Source of the DNA: Schlegelella_A sp038241255
GTDB taxonomy: Bacteria; Pseudomonadota; Gammaproteobacteria; Burkholderiales; Burkholderiaceae_C
DNA: 20,263 nt
Direction: 5' to 3'
NCBI GenBank assembly: GCA_038241255.1
Contig: JBBRFW010000068.1
Coordinates: 1-20,263, forward strand
The position numbers were made by a program, and so were the translations under genes. Position 1 is the first letter of the stretch, and each line of letters opens with the position of its first letter. The notes below the pieces were generated by a model. The model worked only from the letters and a program-made list of their open reading frames with translations. It was not told the origin of the DNA and did not search any database. Shown here piece by piece: positions 1 to 7,647 of the stretch.

Positions 1-432
1 GGCGACCGGGCCGTGCTTCTTGGCAAGCGAGCGCAGGATCGGCAGGGCGATGGTGTGGTCGCCGCCGAGCGTCAGGGGCCGGCAGTCGGCGGCCAGCACC
101 TCGTCGTAGAAGGCCGTGATGAGGGCCACCGACTTCTCCAGCGAGTAGGTGTTGATCGGCACATCTCCTAGGTCGGCAACCTGGAGCGCGTCGAACGGCG
201 CAGCGCCGGTCGCCATGTTGTAGGGCCGCAAGAGCGCAGATTCGGCCCGGATCTGCCGCGGGCCGAAGCGCGCACCGGTGCGGTTCGACGTGCCGATGTC
301 GAGCGGCACGCCGATGAACGCGGCGGCCAATCCTTCCGCCGAGATAGCGGCAGGCAGCCGCATCATCGTCGCCAGGCCGGCAAAGCGCGGCATGGCGTTG
401 CCGCTCTGTGGTTGATTGCGTGGCGAGATCAT
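1..432 (-). CDS. Guanidinobutyrase / agmatinase (ureohydrolase family), C-terminus cut by window edge
   Basis: Manganese-dependent ureohydrolase that splits a guanidino compound into an amine and urea. The 144 visible residues contain MPRFAGLATMMRLP near the start, the FIGVPLDIGTSNRTGARFGPR segment (a family hallmark), and GGDHT, with the first metal-binding histidine at residue 126. The opening block (SGNAMPRF, ATMMRLP, RPYNMATGAAPFD) recalls Pseudomonas guanidinobutyrase GbuA, which makes GABA from 4-guanidinobutyrate. Agmatinase SpeB is the close alternative. I chose the ATG at 432, not the in-frame ATG at 393, because the leader NQPQSGNAMPRF belongs to the family. It starts 7 bp after the upstream permease stop and is the last visible gene of the operon. 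Full-length members have about 310-320 residues, so more than half lies outside the window. Sitting with a GABA aminotransferase favours guanidinobutyrase, but that is inference. Confidence 0.87.
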   Translation of the reverse strand, partial: MISPRNQPQSGNAMPRFAGLATMMRLPAAISAEGLAAAFIGVPLDIGTSNRTGARFGPRQIRAESALLRPYNMATGAAPFDALQVADLGDVPINTYSLEKSVALITAFYDEVLAADCRPLTLGGDHTIALPILRSLAKKHGPVA

Positions 433-439
433 CCGGTGC

Positions 440-1279
440 TCAAAGGCGTCGGCCGCGAAGCCACTCCAGTGCCAGCAGCAGCGACGTCGTGAATACGATC
501 AGCAGCGTGGCGACGGCAGCTATGGTCGGGGTGATGTTCTCGCGGATGCCGGTGAACATCTGGCGCGGCAAGGTCACCTGTTCCGGGCCAGCGAGAAAGA
601 GCGTCACGACGACCTCGTCGAACGAGGTCGCAAAGGCGAACAGCGCGCCCGAGATCACACCGGGTGCGATGACCGGCAGCGTGATCCGGAAGAAAGTCGT
701 GAGCTGGTTCGCGCCTAAGCTGAGACTGGCGCGGACCAGATTCTGGTTGAAACCCTGGAGCGTCGCCAGCACCGTCGTCAGCACGAACGGAGCGCCCAAT
801 GCCGCGTGGACGATGATGAGGCCGGCGTAACTGTCGACAAGCCCGAGCGGTGCAAAGAACAAATAGGTGCTGACGCCGACGACGACGATCGGCACGACCA
901 TCGGCGCGATCAGCACGCTCATCAGCGCACCTTTGAGGGCGAAGTTCGCTCGCGCAAGGCCGACGGCTGCCAAGGTACCGAGCACCGTCGCGATCACCGT
1001 CGCCGCAGGGGCAACGATGAAGCTGTTCTTCGCCGCACGCAGCCACTCCGCAGACGTGACGAGGTTGTGGTACCACTTCAGCGACCAGCCAGGAATCGGG
1101 TAGACCAGGAACGACGAGTCGCTGAACGAGAGCGGAATGATGACGAGGATGGGTAGCAGCAGGAACACCAGCACGCCGACGCAGAGGGCGCGCCACGTCC
1201 ACCAGCCCAGCTTGTCGAGCGGCGTCGAGTACGCGGGGAAGCGCGGCAGGGCGCGTCCTAGAACGCCGGTGAGCATCAT
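440..1279 (-). CDS. ABC transporter inner-membrane permease, PotC type
   Basis: One of two permease subunits of a spermidine/putrescine-type importer (279 residues, usual length). After a short cytoplasmic N-terminus there is a first membrane helix (ALCVGVLVFLLLPILVIIPL, about residues 31-50), then further helices to a total of about six. The EAA loop that docks on the ATPase is visible as RASLSLGANQLTTFFRITLP near residues 183-202. Its ATG overlaps the stop of the neighbouring permease as ATGA (1276-1279), which implies translational coupling. The substrate cannot be read from the permease. The operon context (ureohydrolase, GABA aminotransferase) suggests a polyamine, guanidino acid or GABA. 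Confidence 0.92.
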   Translation of the reverse strand: MMLTGVLGRALPRFPAYSTPLDKLGWWTWRALCVGVLVFLLLPILVIIPLSFSDSSFLVYPIPGWSLKWYHNLVTSAEWLRAAKNSFIVAPAATVIATVLGTLAAVGLARANFALKGALMSVLIAPMVVPIVVVGVSTYLFFAPLGLVDSYAGLIIVHAALGAPFVLTTVLATLQGFNQNLVRASLSLGANQLTTFFRITLPVIAPGVISGALFAFATSFDEVVVTLFLAGPEQVTLPRQMFTGIRENITPTIAAVATLLIVFTTSLLLALEWLRGRRL

Positions 1280-2535
1280 CCCAGGCTCAATTCAGACTTG
1301 GTGACACGACGATACAGCGCATACAGCACCAGCGTCGCCGCCAGCAGCAGGGCGCCGAGCGCGCTCGCCATCCCCCAGTTGACGTTGACGTTGGTGTATT
1401 GGGCGATGTAGTAGCTGAGCATTTGGTCGTCGGCGCCGCCGAGCAACGCCGGCGTCACGTAGTAGCCGATGCTGAGAATGAAGACGAGCAGCGCACCGGC
1501 GCCGATGCCGGGGTAGGTTTGCGGCACGTATACCCGAAAGAAGGCCGTGAGCGGCGGGCTGCCAAGCGAGACCGCGGCGCGCAGGTAGGTCGGTGGAATT
1601 CCTTTCATCACGCTGTACAGCGGCAGGATCATGAACGGCAGCAGGATGTGCGTCATCGCGATGATCACGCCGGTGCGGTTGAAGAGCAGAGCGAGGGGAT
1701 GCTCGATCACGCCGCTGGCGATCAGAGCTCGATTGACGAGCCCGGCCGACTGCAGGAGGACGATCCATGCGGCCACGCGAACGAGGATCGAGGTCCAGAA
1801 GGGCACCAGCACGAGGATCATCAGGATGTTGGCCCGGCGCGCCGGGAGTGTGCTGAGCCAGTAGGCGAGCGGATAGCCCAGCAGCAGGCACCACACCGTG
1901 ACGATCGCGCTGATCTCGAACGTGCGAACAAGGATCCGGCCGAAAACACGCTGGTCGGGCGCCATACGCTCGACGCGGCCCTGTGCATCGCGCTTCAGGT
2001 CGACCGAGGCGAGCAGGTAGTCCCCGGTCCAGCGCGACCCGTTCTTGGCGATCGCCTGCCAATACTTCGTATCACCCCAGCGTTCGTCGAGGGCGATGAG
2101 CTGCGCCTTTGCCTGCGCGGGTGTCGCCGCGGTGCCTTCCAGCGGCAGCGCCTTATAGGCGTTCATTACAAGCGAGCGGGCGCCCGGCACCTCCGAGTTG
2201 AGCCGGCGTGCGAGGGCGCCGGCATCGGCGCTGTCGGGCAGCGCGCCGAGGTCGGCGAGCACCGCCGCATAGGCCTCGGCCGGAGGCGGATCTTGGCGGT
2301 TCCAGCGGTCGAGCGCGGCCGCGGTGCGCGGCAGCGCCTGCGCCACCTCCGGGTTCTCGATCGCGCGCTTCAGCAGCGCGGCGATCGGCACGAGAAAGGT
2401 CAGCATGAGGAAGAGGAGCAGCGGCAAGGTCAGCGCAAAGGCGCGAAGTTTTCGGGCGCGCTCGGCGCGGCCCAGCGCGTGCTGCAGCGCGCGCGGATCG
2501 GCGATGCCCGGAAGGGCGCCGCTCATGACGATCAT
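1276..2535 (-). CDS. ABC transporter inner-membrane permease, PotB type, with long periplasmic loop
   Basis: Second permease subunit (419 residues from the ATG at 2535, or 416 from the ATG at 2526). The open frame runs on to 2802 but that stretch lies inside the binding-protein gene and is arginine/serine-rich nonsense. The first membrane helix (LPLLLFLMLTFLVPIAALL) is at about residues 37-55. It is followed by about 135 hydrophilic residues before the next helix (ISAIVTVWCLLLGYPLAYWL). The loop makes this longer than a standard PotB of about 285 residues and recalls the periplasmic domain of MalF. The EAA loop is RAAVSLGSPPLTAFFRVYVP. There is a 46-bp gap after the binding-protein stop, and no strong Shine-Dalgarno sequence was seen for either start. 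The end overlaps the next permease start by 4 bp. Confidence 0.88.
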   Translation of the reverse strand: MIVMSGALPGIADPRALQHALGRAERARKLRAFALTLPLLLFLMLTFLVPIAALLKRAIENPEVAQALPRTAAALDRWNRQDPPPAEAYAAVLADLGALPDSADAGALARRLNSEVPGARSLVMNAYKALPLEGTAATPAQAKAQLIALDERWGDTKYWQAIAKNGSRWTGDYLLASVDLKRDAQGRVERMAPDQRVFGRILVRTFEISAIVTVWCLLLGYPLAYWLSTLPARRANILMILVLVPFWTSILVRVAAWIVLLQSAGLVNRALIASGVIEHPLALLFNRTGVIIAMTHILLPFMILPLYSVMKGIPPTYLRAAVSLGSPPLTAFFRVYVPQTYPGIGAGALLVFILSIGYYVTPALLGGADDQMLSYYIAQYTNVNVNWGMASALGALLLAATLVLYALYRRVTKSELSLG

Positions 2536-2581
2536 GCCGGTGTCGCCGCGCGGCCGGCGCTCGACGGCCGCAGGGCAAGAC

Positions 2582-3607
2582 TTACTGCGCGGCCCACGAG
2601 GCGAAGCGCTTTTCGAGCTCCTCGCCCTGGTCGGCCCAGAACTTGAGGTTGAACTGGAGCGCGTCCTTCGCGTTCGCCGGTGCGGTCGGCAGGTTGGCGA
2701 GCGTCTTCGCATCCAGCTTGGCGAGCGCGTGCGTGTTGGTCGGGCCGTAGGCGATGTTCTTGGCGTACTCGGCCTGCGCCTCCGGCGTGCTCGCATAAGC
2801 AATGAATTTCAGCGCGGCATCCTTGTTGGGCGTGCCCTTGGTGATGGTCCAGTAGTCGAGGTCGTAGATGCCGCCGGTCCAGGTGATCTTCAGGTTCTTG
2901 CCTTCGCGGTTGGCGGCGTCGATGCGTCCGTTGTAGGCGGTTGCCATGACCACGTCGCCGGCGACCAGGAACTGGGGCGGCTGCGCACCGGCCTCCCACC
3001 ACTGGATGTTTGGCTTCAGCTCCGTCAGCTTCTTGAAGGCCCGGTCCGGGCCGTCCTTCGTCGCGAGAACCTTGTAGACATCCGCCGGCTTCACGCCATC
3101 GGCCATCAGCGCGAACTCGACGTTGTAGCGCGCCCCCTTGCGCATCCCGCGCTTTCCGGGAATTTTCTTGGTGTCCCAGAAGTCGGCCCAGGTCGCGGGC
3201 GCGGTCTTCAGCTTGTCGGCGTCATAGGCCATCACCGTCGACCACACGAAGATGCCGATGCCGCAATCGCTGACGGCCGCCGGAACGAAATCGCCCTTCG
3301 CGCCGATCTTGCTGTAATCGAGCTTTTCGAACAGGCCTTCGTCGCAGCCCCGCGCGACATCGGGCGATTCGACCTCGACGACGTCCCAAGTGACCTTCTT
3401 GGTCTCAACCATCGCCTTGATCTTGGCCTGCTCGCCGTTGTACTCGACCGGCACGACCTTGACTCCGGTCTTTTCGAAAGGCTCGTAGAAAGCCTTCTTC
3501 TGCGCATTCGCGTTGGCGCCGCCGAAATTGACGACGGTCAGCTGTTGGCCGAGCGCCGGCAGGGCTGCGCCGGAGAGGAGGGCGGTGACGAGCAAGATCT
3601 TCTTCAT
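2582..3607 (-). CDS. Periplasmic substrate-binding protein, spermidine/putrescine (PotD) type
   Basis: Captures the substrate in the periplasm and delivers it to the two permeases (341 residues, usual size). A signal peptide is clear: MKK, a hydrophobic core, then ALPALG followed by QQL, predicting cleavage after about residue 20. The mature part begins TVVNFGGANANAQKKAFYEP, typical of the PotD/PotF superfamily. The later segments TWADFWDTKKIPGKRGMR and YNGRIDAA are also family hallmarks. The start at 3607 is fixed by the signal peptide and by a good ribosome binding site, AGGAG six bases upstream. An in-frame extension to 3886 lies in the ATPase gene and is rejected. It follows the ATPase gene by 34 bp. 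The ligand is not determined by sequence. Confidence 0.92.
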   Translation of the reverse strand: MKKILLVTALLSGAALPALGQQLTVVNFGGANANAQKKAFYEPFEKTGVKVVPVEYNGEQAKIKAMVETKKVTWDVVEVESPDVARGCDEGLFEKLDYSKIGAKGDFVPAAVSDCGIGIFVWSTVMAYDADKLKTAPATWADFWDTKKIPGKRGMRKGARYNVEFALMADGVKPADVYKVLATKDGPDRAFKKLTELKPNIQWWEAGAQPPQFLVAGDVVMATAYNGRIDAANREGKNLKITWTGGIYDLDYWTITKGTPNKDAALKFIAYASTPEAQAEYAKNIAYGPTNTHALAKLDAKTLANLPTAPANAKDALQFNLKFWADQGEELEKRFASWAAQ

Positions 3608-3641
3608 GGTGAGCTCCTGTGAGGGGGGTGAGGACGGAACG

Positions 3642-4796
3642 TCAGCGATAGATTCGCGTGAAGTCGGGCGGAAACTCGAGCCAGACGTCGTGTCCGGCTT
3701 GTGGAATGACGGCGGCCGACAGCGGCAGCTTGACCGTGGCGGGCAACTGCCCGGTACCCATGTCGCAAAGTAGGCGCAGGTGGTCGCCAAAATAGATGAC
3801 CCCGCTGACAACGGCCTGCAGCACGTTGCCGCGATCGACTGGCTGCGCGTGCAGCACGATGCGTTCGGGGCGGATGCAGGCCTCAACCTCGGCGCCGACG
3901 GATGCGTCGTTCACGTTGACCCCGGAGATCACGCGGCCGTCGATGAGCACGATGCCGCAGCGTTCGCTGCTGTTGTCGACGTGAGTCGCGCGCACCGTGC
4001 CCTTCAGGGCCGTGCTGTCGCCGATGAAGCCCGCGACGAAGCGGTTCGCGGGTGCTTCGTACATCCGGTCGACGACGTCGATCTGCTGGATCGCGCCGTC
4101 GTTGAACACCGCGACCCGGTCGCTCATCGTCAGCGCCTCGCCCTGGTCATGGGTGACATAGACGAAGGTCACGCCGAGCTGGCGGTGCAGCTCTTTGAGT
4201 TCGATCTGCATATGTTCCCGCAGCTGCTTGTCGAGCGCCCCGAGCGGCTCGTCCATCAACACCAGCTGCGGCTCGAAGACCAGTGCCCTAGCCAGGGCAA
4301 CACGCTGCTGTTGCCCTCCTGACAACTGGGACGGCAGGCGCCCGCCCATGCCGTCGAGCCGCACCATGCTCAGTGCGCGCGCGACGCGCTGCTCCCGTTC
4401 TGCCTTCGCGACGCCGCGCACCGTTAGCGGATAGGCCACGTTGCGGCCGATGCTGAGGTGCGGGAAGAGGGCGTAGTTCTGGAACACCATGCCGAAATGT
4501 CGCTTGTGCGGCGGCGTCCGGGTGATCGGCCGGCCGTCGAGCACGATGTCGCCGGCGGTCGGCGACTCGAACCCGGCTAGCATCATCAGCGTCGTCGTTT
4601 TGCCCGAGCCGGAGGGGCCGAGCAGGGTGAGGAACTCTCCGCGACGGATATCGAGGTCGAGATGTTGGACCACGAGGTGCACGCCGTCGTAGGTCTTCTG
4701 AACGCCACGAAACTGGACCAGCGGCTCGCCTGCGGCCAGGTCCTGGCCGGCCGGCGAGTTCGCTGCGACTGACACCGAAGGCGGCATGCGCAACAT
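3642..4796 (-). CDS. ABC transporter ATP-binding protein, PotA type
   Basis: Cytoplasmic ATPase that powers the importer (384 residues). Visible motifs in order: Walker A GPSGSGKTT (60-68), Q-loop VFQNYALFPH (104-113), signature LSGGQ (158-162), Walker B LVLMDEP (178-184), D-loop GALD, and switch histidine in THDQ (H216). The C-terminal third (from about residue 250) is the TOBE-type regulatory domain usual in PotA/CysA/MalK-type ATPases. The gene starts within the stop codon of gabT, with TGATG sharing one base, so the aminotransferase and transporter are probably translationally coupled. A second ATG three codons in is possible. Confidence 0.94.
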   Translation of the reverse strand: MLRMPPSVSVAANSPAGQDLAAGEPLVQFRGVQKTYDGVHLVVQHLDLDIRRGEFLTLLGPSGSGKTTTLMMLAGFESPTAGDIVLDGRPITRTPPHKRHFGMVFQNYALFPHLSIGRNVAYPLTVRGVAKAEREQRVARALSMVRLDGMGGRLPSQLSGGQQQRVALARALVFEPQLVLMDEPLGALDKQLREHMQIELKELHRQLGVTFVYVTHDQGEALTMSDRVAVFNDGAIQQIDVVDRMYEAPANRFVAGFIGDSTALKGTVRATHVDNSSERCGIVLIDGRVISGVNVNDASVGAEVEACIRPERIVLHAQPVDRGNVLQAVVSGVIYFGDHLRLLCDMGTGQLPATVKLPLSAAVIPQAGHDVWLEFPPDFTRIYR

Positions 4797-6091
4797 CAGC
4801 GCACCGCATCAAAGCTGTCGGACAGGACGCGCAGCCCCTCGTCCAGCAGCGGGTCCGACGCCGTCAATGGGACCAAAATCCGGATGACATTGCCGTAGTT
4901 TCCGCACGACAACAGAATCAGCCCCCGGCGCGCAGCCTCGGCGATGACGCGACGCGTGAGATCCGGGTCGGGCCGAGCCAGGTCGCCGTCCTCGAACAAC
5001 TCGATTGCCACCATGGCCCCGAGTCCGCGCACATCACCGATGCTCGTGTGGGATTCGGCGATACGACGCAGGCCGCTCACGAGGCGGGCTCCGAGCGCCT
5101 TGCTGCGCGCGAGCAGCTGCTCGTCCTCGAAAGCTTTCAGCACCGCAAGCGCGGCCGCGCAGCCGATCGGCGAGCCGGCGTAGGTGCCACCGAGTCCACC
5201 GGGTGCGGGCGCGTCCATCACGTCGGCGCGGCCGACGACCCCCGAGAGGGGGAAGCCTCCCGCCAGCGACTTGGCGGTGGCGATCAGGTCCGGTGCTACG
5301 CTCCACTGCTCGCAGGCGAACCAGGTGCCGGTGCGGCCGGCCCCACTCTGCACCTCGTCGGCGATGATCAGGATGTCGTGACGATCGGCGATCCTCTTCA
5401 GCCCTTCGACGAAATCCGGCGGCGCGATGTAGAAGCCGCCTTCGCCCTGTACCGGCTCGAGGATGAAGGCGGCGACGCGTTCCGGCTCGATGTCGTTCTT
5501 CAGGATCGTCTCGACCGACGCCAGCGCGTTCGCGACGCTGACGCCATGCAACGGGTTCGGGAACAACGCGTGGAAGATCTCGCCGGGAAAGGGCCCGAAG
5601 CCGGCCTTGTAGGGCGCGACTTTGCCCGTCAGGCCGAGCGTCAACAGCGTGCGGCCGTGGTAGCCGCCGGTGAAGGCGACGACGCCGCTCCGTCCGGTGT
5701 GGGCGCGGGCGATCTTGACGGCGTTCTCGATCGCCTCGGCCCCGGTCGACAGGAGCAGGGTCTTCTTTTGGAAAGCGCCCGGCGCGAGCGCATTCAGCCG
5801 TTCAGCGAGCTCGACGTAGGGCTCGTAGGCGATGACCTGAAAGCAGGTATGCGTGTACAGCTCGAGCTGTGCCTTCACCGCGGCGATCACCTCCGGATGG
5901 CAGTGGCCAGTATTGAGCACGGCGATGCCGCCGGCGAAGTCGATGAAGCGCCGGCCCTCGACGTCCCACAGCTCGGCGTTGGCGCCCCGCGCGATGAAGA
6001 TCTGGTGGGCTTGGCCGACGCCCCGCGGCACCGCGGCATGACGGCGAGCCATCAGAGCGGCGTTGCTGACGTGGGGCTCTCTGTGCATCAT
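4796..6091 (-). CDS. gabT: 4-aminobutyrate aminotransferase (class III, PLP)
   Basis: Transfers the amino group of GABA to 2-oxoglutarate, giving succinic semialdehyde and glutamate in the cytoplasm (431 residues, as usual for GabT). Family marks: DVEGRRFIDFAGGIAVLNTG near the N-terminus, STGAEAIENAVKIAR, FTGGYHGRT, ILEPVQGEGGF, ADEVQSGAGRTG, and AKSLAGGFPLSGV with the PLP lysine at residue 274 (E. coli GabT uses K268). I use the first of two adjacent ATG codons (6091, 6088). GGAG lies 5 bases before it, and a longer frame to 6115 crosses the predicted promoter. It is the first gene of the operon, so its promoter should drive the transporter and ureohydrolase too. A 5-aminovalerate or polyamine aminotransferase role is possible, but GABA fits the neighbours best. 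No succinic-semialdehyde dehydrogenase gene is in view. Confidence 0.92.
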   Translation of the reverse strand: MMHREPHVSNAALMARRHAAVPRGVGQAHQIFIARGANAELWDVEGRRFIDFAGGIAVLNTGHCHPEVIAAVKAQLELYTHTCFQVIAYEPYVELAERLNALAPGAFQKKTLLLSTGAEAIENAVKIARAHTGRSGVVAFTGGYHGRTLLTLGLTGKVAPYKAGFGPFPGEIFHALFPNPLHGVSVANALASVETILKNDIEPERVAAFILEPVQGEGGFYIAPPDFVEGLKRIADRHDILIIADEVQSGAGRTGTWFACEQWSVAPDLIATAKSLAGGFPLSGVVGRADVMDAPAPGGLGGTYAGSPIGCAAALAVLKAFEDEQLLARSKALGARLVSGLRRIAESHTSIGDVRGLGAMVAIELFEDGDLARPDPDLTRRVIAEAARRGLILLSCGNYGNVIRILVPLTASDPLLDEGLRVLSDSFDAVR

Positions 6092-6114
6092 GCATTCTCC
6101 ACAGTCGAGGATCA

Positions 6115-6143
6115 AATATAGGCAGCCGGTGCGGGAGATACCA
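6115..6143 (-). promoter_or_regulatory. Predicted gabT-operon promoter with regulator half-site as its -35 element
   Basis: Read on the minus strand: TGGTAT (6143-6138), a 17-base spacer, then TATATT (6120-6115), about 24 bases before the gabT ATG. The -10 matches the consensus at five of six positions and the spacing is ideal, but the -35 matches TTGACA poorly. That weak -35 is exactly the complement of ATACCA, the hexamer I recall as the GabR half-site in Bacillus subtilis. A weak -35 covered by an activator site is what an activated promoter would look like. Confidence 0.6.
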
Positions 6144-6190
6144 TGTACAGCCCGCCCTCCTGACGCTGTACTGTGCCGGGCCCGATACCA
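6137..6190. repeat. Direct repeat GATACCA x2: probable MocR/GabR operator
   Basis: GATACCA occurs at 6137-6143 and again at 6184-6190, in the same orientation, 47 bases start to start. Both are in the 161-bp region between the divergent gabT and mocR-type genes. MocR/GabR regulators bind paired direct repeats, and the B. subtilis GabR half-site is ATACCA. The first copy overlaps the gabT -35. The second lies where a -10 for the regulator gene could sit (GATACC, with CTGACG 18 bases upstream as a weak -35), suggesting autoregulation. The spacing is longer than the roughly 40-base spacing I recall for B. subtilis. Confidence 0.6.
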
Positions 6191-6252
6191 ATACGGGCAA
6201 GCCCTGATCGCGGGACTGCGGTGCTGCAGGGTGGTGCCATATCAGTGCCTCG

Positions 6253-7647
6253 ATGCTCACCCTCCAACCGGACTCGCCGATTCCCCTGGTCAACCAGATC
6301 GTCGAGGGCTTGCGCGCGCTGATCGCGGAGCATTCTCTCAAGGCCGATACCAAGCTGCCGTCGATCCGCGCCTTTGCCGCTTCGCACGGCGTCAGCGTGT
6401 TCACGGTGGTCGAGGCCTACGACCGCCTGGTCGCACAGGGCTGGCTGACGTCTCGCTCCCAGTCCGGCTTTTTCGTCAAGCGGCGGCCGGGCGACACCGT
6501 GACGGCCGCCGAGAGGGCGCCGCCGGATCCGCGCTTCGATGCACGCTGGTATCTTCGTCAGATCTTCGAGAACCGCGACCTGGCGCTCAAGCCCGGCTGC
6601 GGCTGGTTGCCGCACGATTGGTTGTTCGAGGAGGGAGTGCGGCGGAGCCTGCGCCACCTCGCTGCAGAAGGCGACACGATCGGCGACTACGGATCGCCGC
6701 GCGGCCACATGGCGCTGCGCGCGGTCATCGCCGAGACGCTGGCCGAACATCAGATCGCCATTACGGCAGACAGCGTGCTGCTGACCCAGGGCTCGAGCCA
6801 GGCGCTCGACCTCGCGGCGCGCCGACTTGTCAAACCCGGCGACTGCGTCCTCGTCGACGACCCCGGTTATCCGAACCTGATGTTCATGCTGCGCTTTCTC
6901 GGCGCGCGCCTGATCGGCGTGCCGCGCACGCCCACGGGCTATGACCTGGCAGCTCTCGAGGCGCTGCTGGCCAAGTACAAGCCGAAGGTGTTCTTCACGC
7001 AGCCGCGCTTGCAAAGCCCGACCAACTCGGTGGCGCCAATCTCGCAGCTGTACCGTGTCCTGCAGCTCGCCGAGGCAAACGACGTGACGCTCGTCGAGAA
7101 CGACATCTACGCCGATCTCGATCCGCAATCGCGGCCTTCGCTGGCGAGCCTCGACCAGCTGAAGCGGGTCATCTACATCGGCAGCTTTTCGAAGACGATC
7201 GCGCCGAACATCCGCGTCGGCTATCTCCTCGCCGGACCGCAGCTGATGGACGAGCTGACGCAGCTGAAGATGGTGTCCGGTCTGACCTCGTCCGATCTCA
7301 CCGAGCGCATCGCTTGCGGTGCCCTGACCGAAGGCCGCTGGCGCAAGCATCTCAAGTCCCTGCGCGATCGGCTTGCCGAGGCCCACGGGCGCGTAGCCCA
7401 GCGCCTCGCGGAATTGGGCTTCGAACTATTCCATGAGCCCAAGGCGGGCATGTACCTGTGGGCTCGCCATCCCGACCTCAGCGATAGCACCGAGTTGTCT
7501 CAACACGGGGTGGCCGCCGGAATGCTGCTCGGCCCCGGCCATCTGTTCCTGGTTGAGCCCCGTCCCACGGGATGGCTCCGTTTCAACGTCGCGTTTAGCG
7601 AAGATGAGCGCATCTTCCGCTTCCTTCTCGGACAGATACAGCAGTAG
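6253..7647 (+). CDS. MocR/GabR-type transcription regulator (GntR HTH + aminotransferase fold)
   Basis: Chimeric regulator of 464 residues, the usual MocR size. Residues 1-75 form a GntR winged helix (LPSIRAFAASHGVSVFTVVE, then AYDRLVAQGWL). A linker follows, then a class-I aminotransferase-like domain from about residue 100 that binds PLP and senses an amino compound. Marks of that domain: LLTQGSSQALDLAARRLVKP, DDPGYPNLMF, VENDIYADL, and YIGSFSKTIAPNIRVGYL with the PLP lysine at residue 314 (GabR of B. subtilis uses K312). It is divergent from gabT and probably controls that operon in response to GABA. There is no good Shine-Dalgarno sequence just before the ATG. An AGGGTGG lies 18 bases away, too far to help, so translation may depend on another signal. 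Confidence 0.9.
   Translation: MLTLQPDSPIPLVNQIVEGLRALIAEHSLKADTKLPSIRAFAASHGVSVFTVVEAYDRLVAQGWLTSRSQSGFFVKRRPGDTVTAAERAPPDPRFDARWYLRQIFENRDLALKPGCGWLPHDWLFEEGVRRSLRHLAAEGDTIGDYGSPRGHMALRAVIAETLAEHQIAITADSVLLTQGSSQALDLAARRLVKPGDCVLVDDPGYPNLMFMLRFLGARLIGVPRTPTGYDLAALEALLAKYKPKVFFTQPRLQSPTNSVAPISQLYRVLQLAEANDVTLVENDIYADLDPQSRPSLASLDQLKRVIYIGSFSKTIAPNIRVGYLLAGPQLMDELTQLKMVSGLTSSDLTERIACGALTEGRWRKHLKSLRDRLAEAHGRVAQRLAELGFELFHEPKAGMYLWARHPDLSDSTELSQHGVAAGMLLGPGHLFLVEPRPTGWLRFNVAFSEDERIFRFLLGQIQQ

Noticed and set aside
2536..2802. N-terminal extension of the PotB-type permease
   Set aside because: It lies inside the binding-protein gene and encodes an R/S/P-rich stretch unlike any permease; the real start is near 2535.
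1399..3622. Long plus-strand open frames antisense to the permease and binding-protein genes
   Set aside because: Compositions rich in R, G, A, D with no family features, lying opposite clearly real genes; this is expected of GC-rich DNA with G/C at third codon positions.
6112..7386. A 424-codon minus-strand open frame opposite the MocR-type regulator
   Set aside because: The plus-strand protein has the full HTH and PLP-fold motif series; the antisense frame has none and would also cross the operator region.
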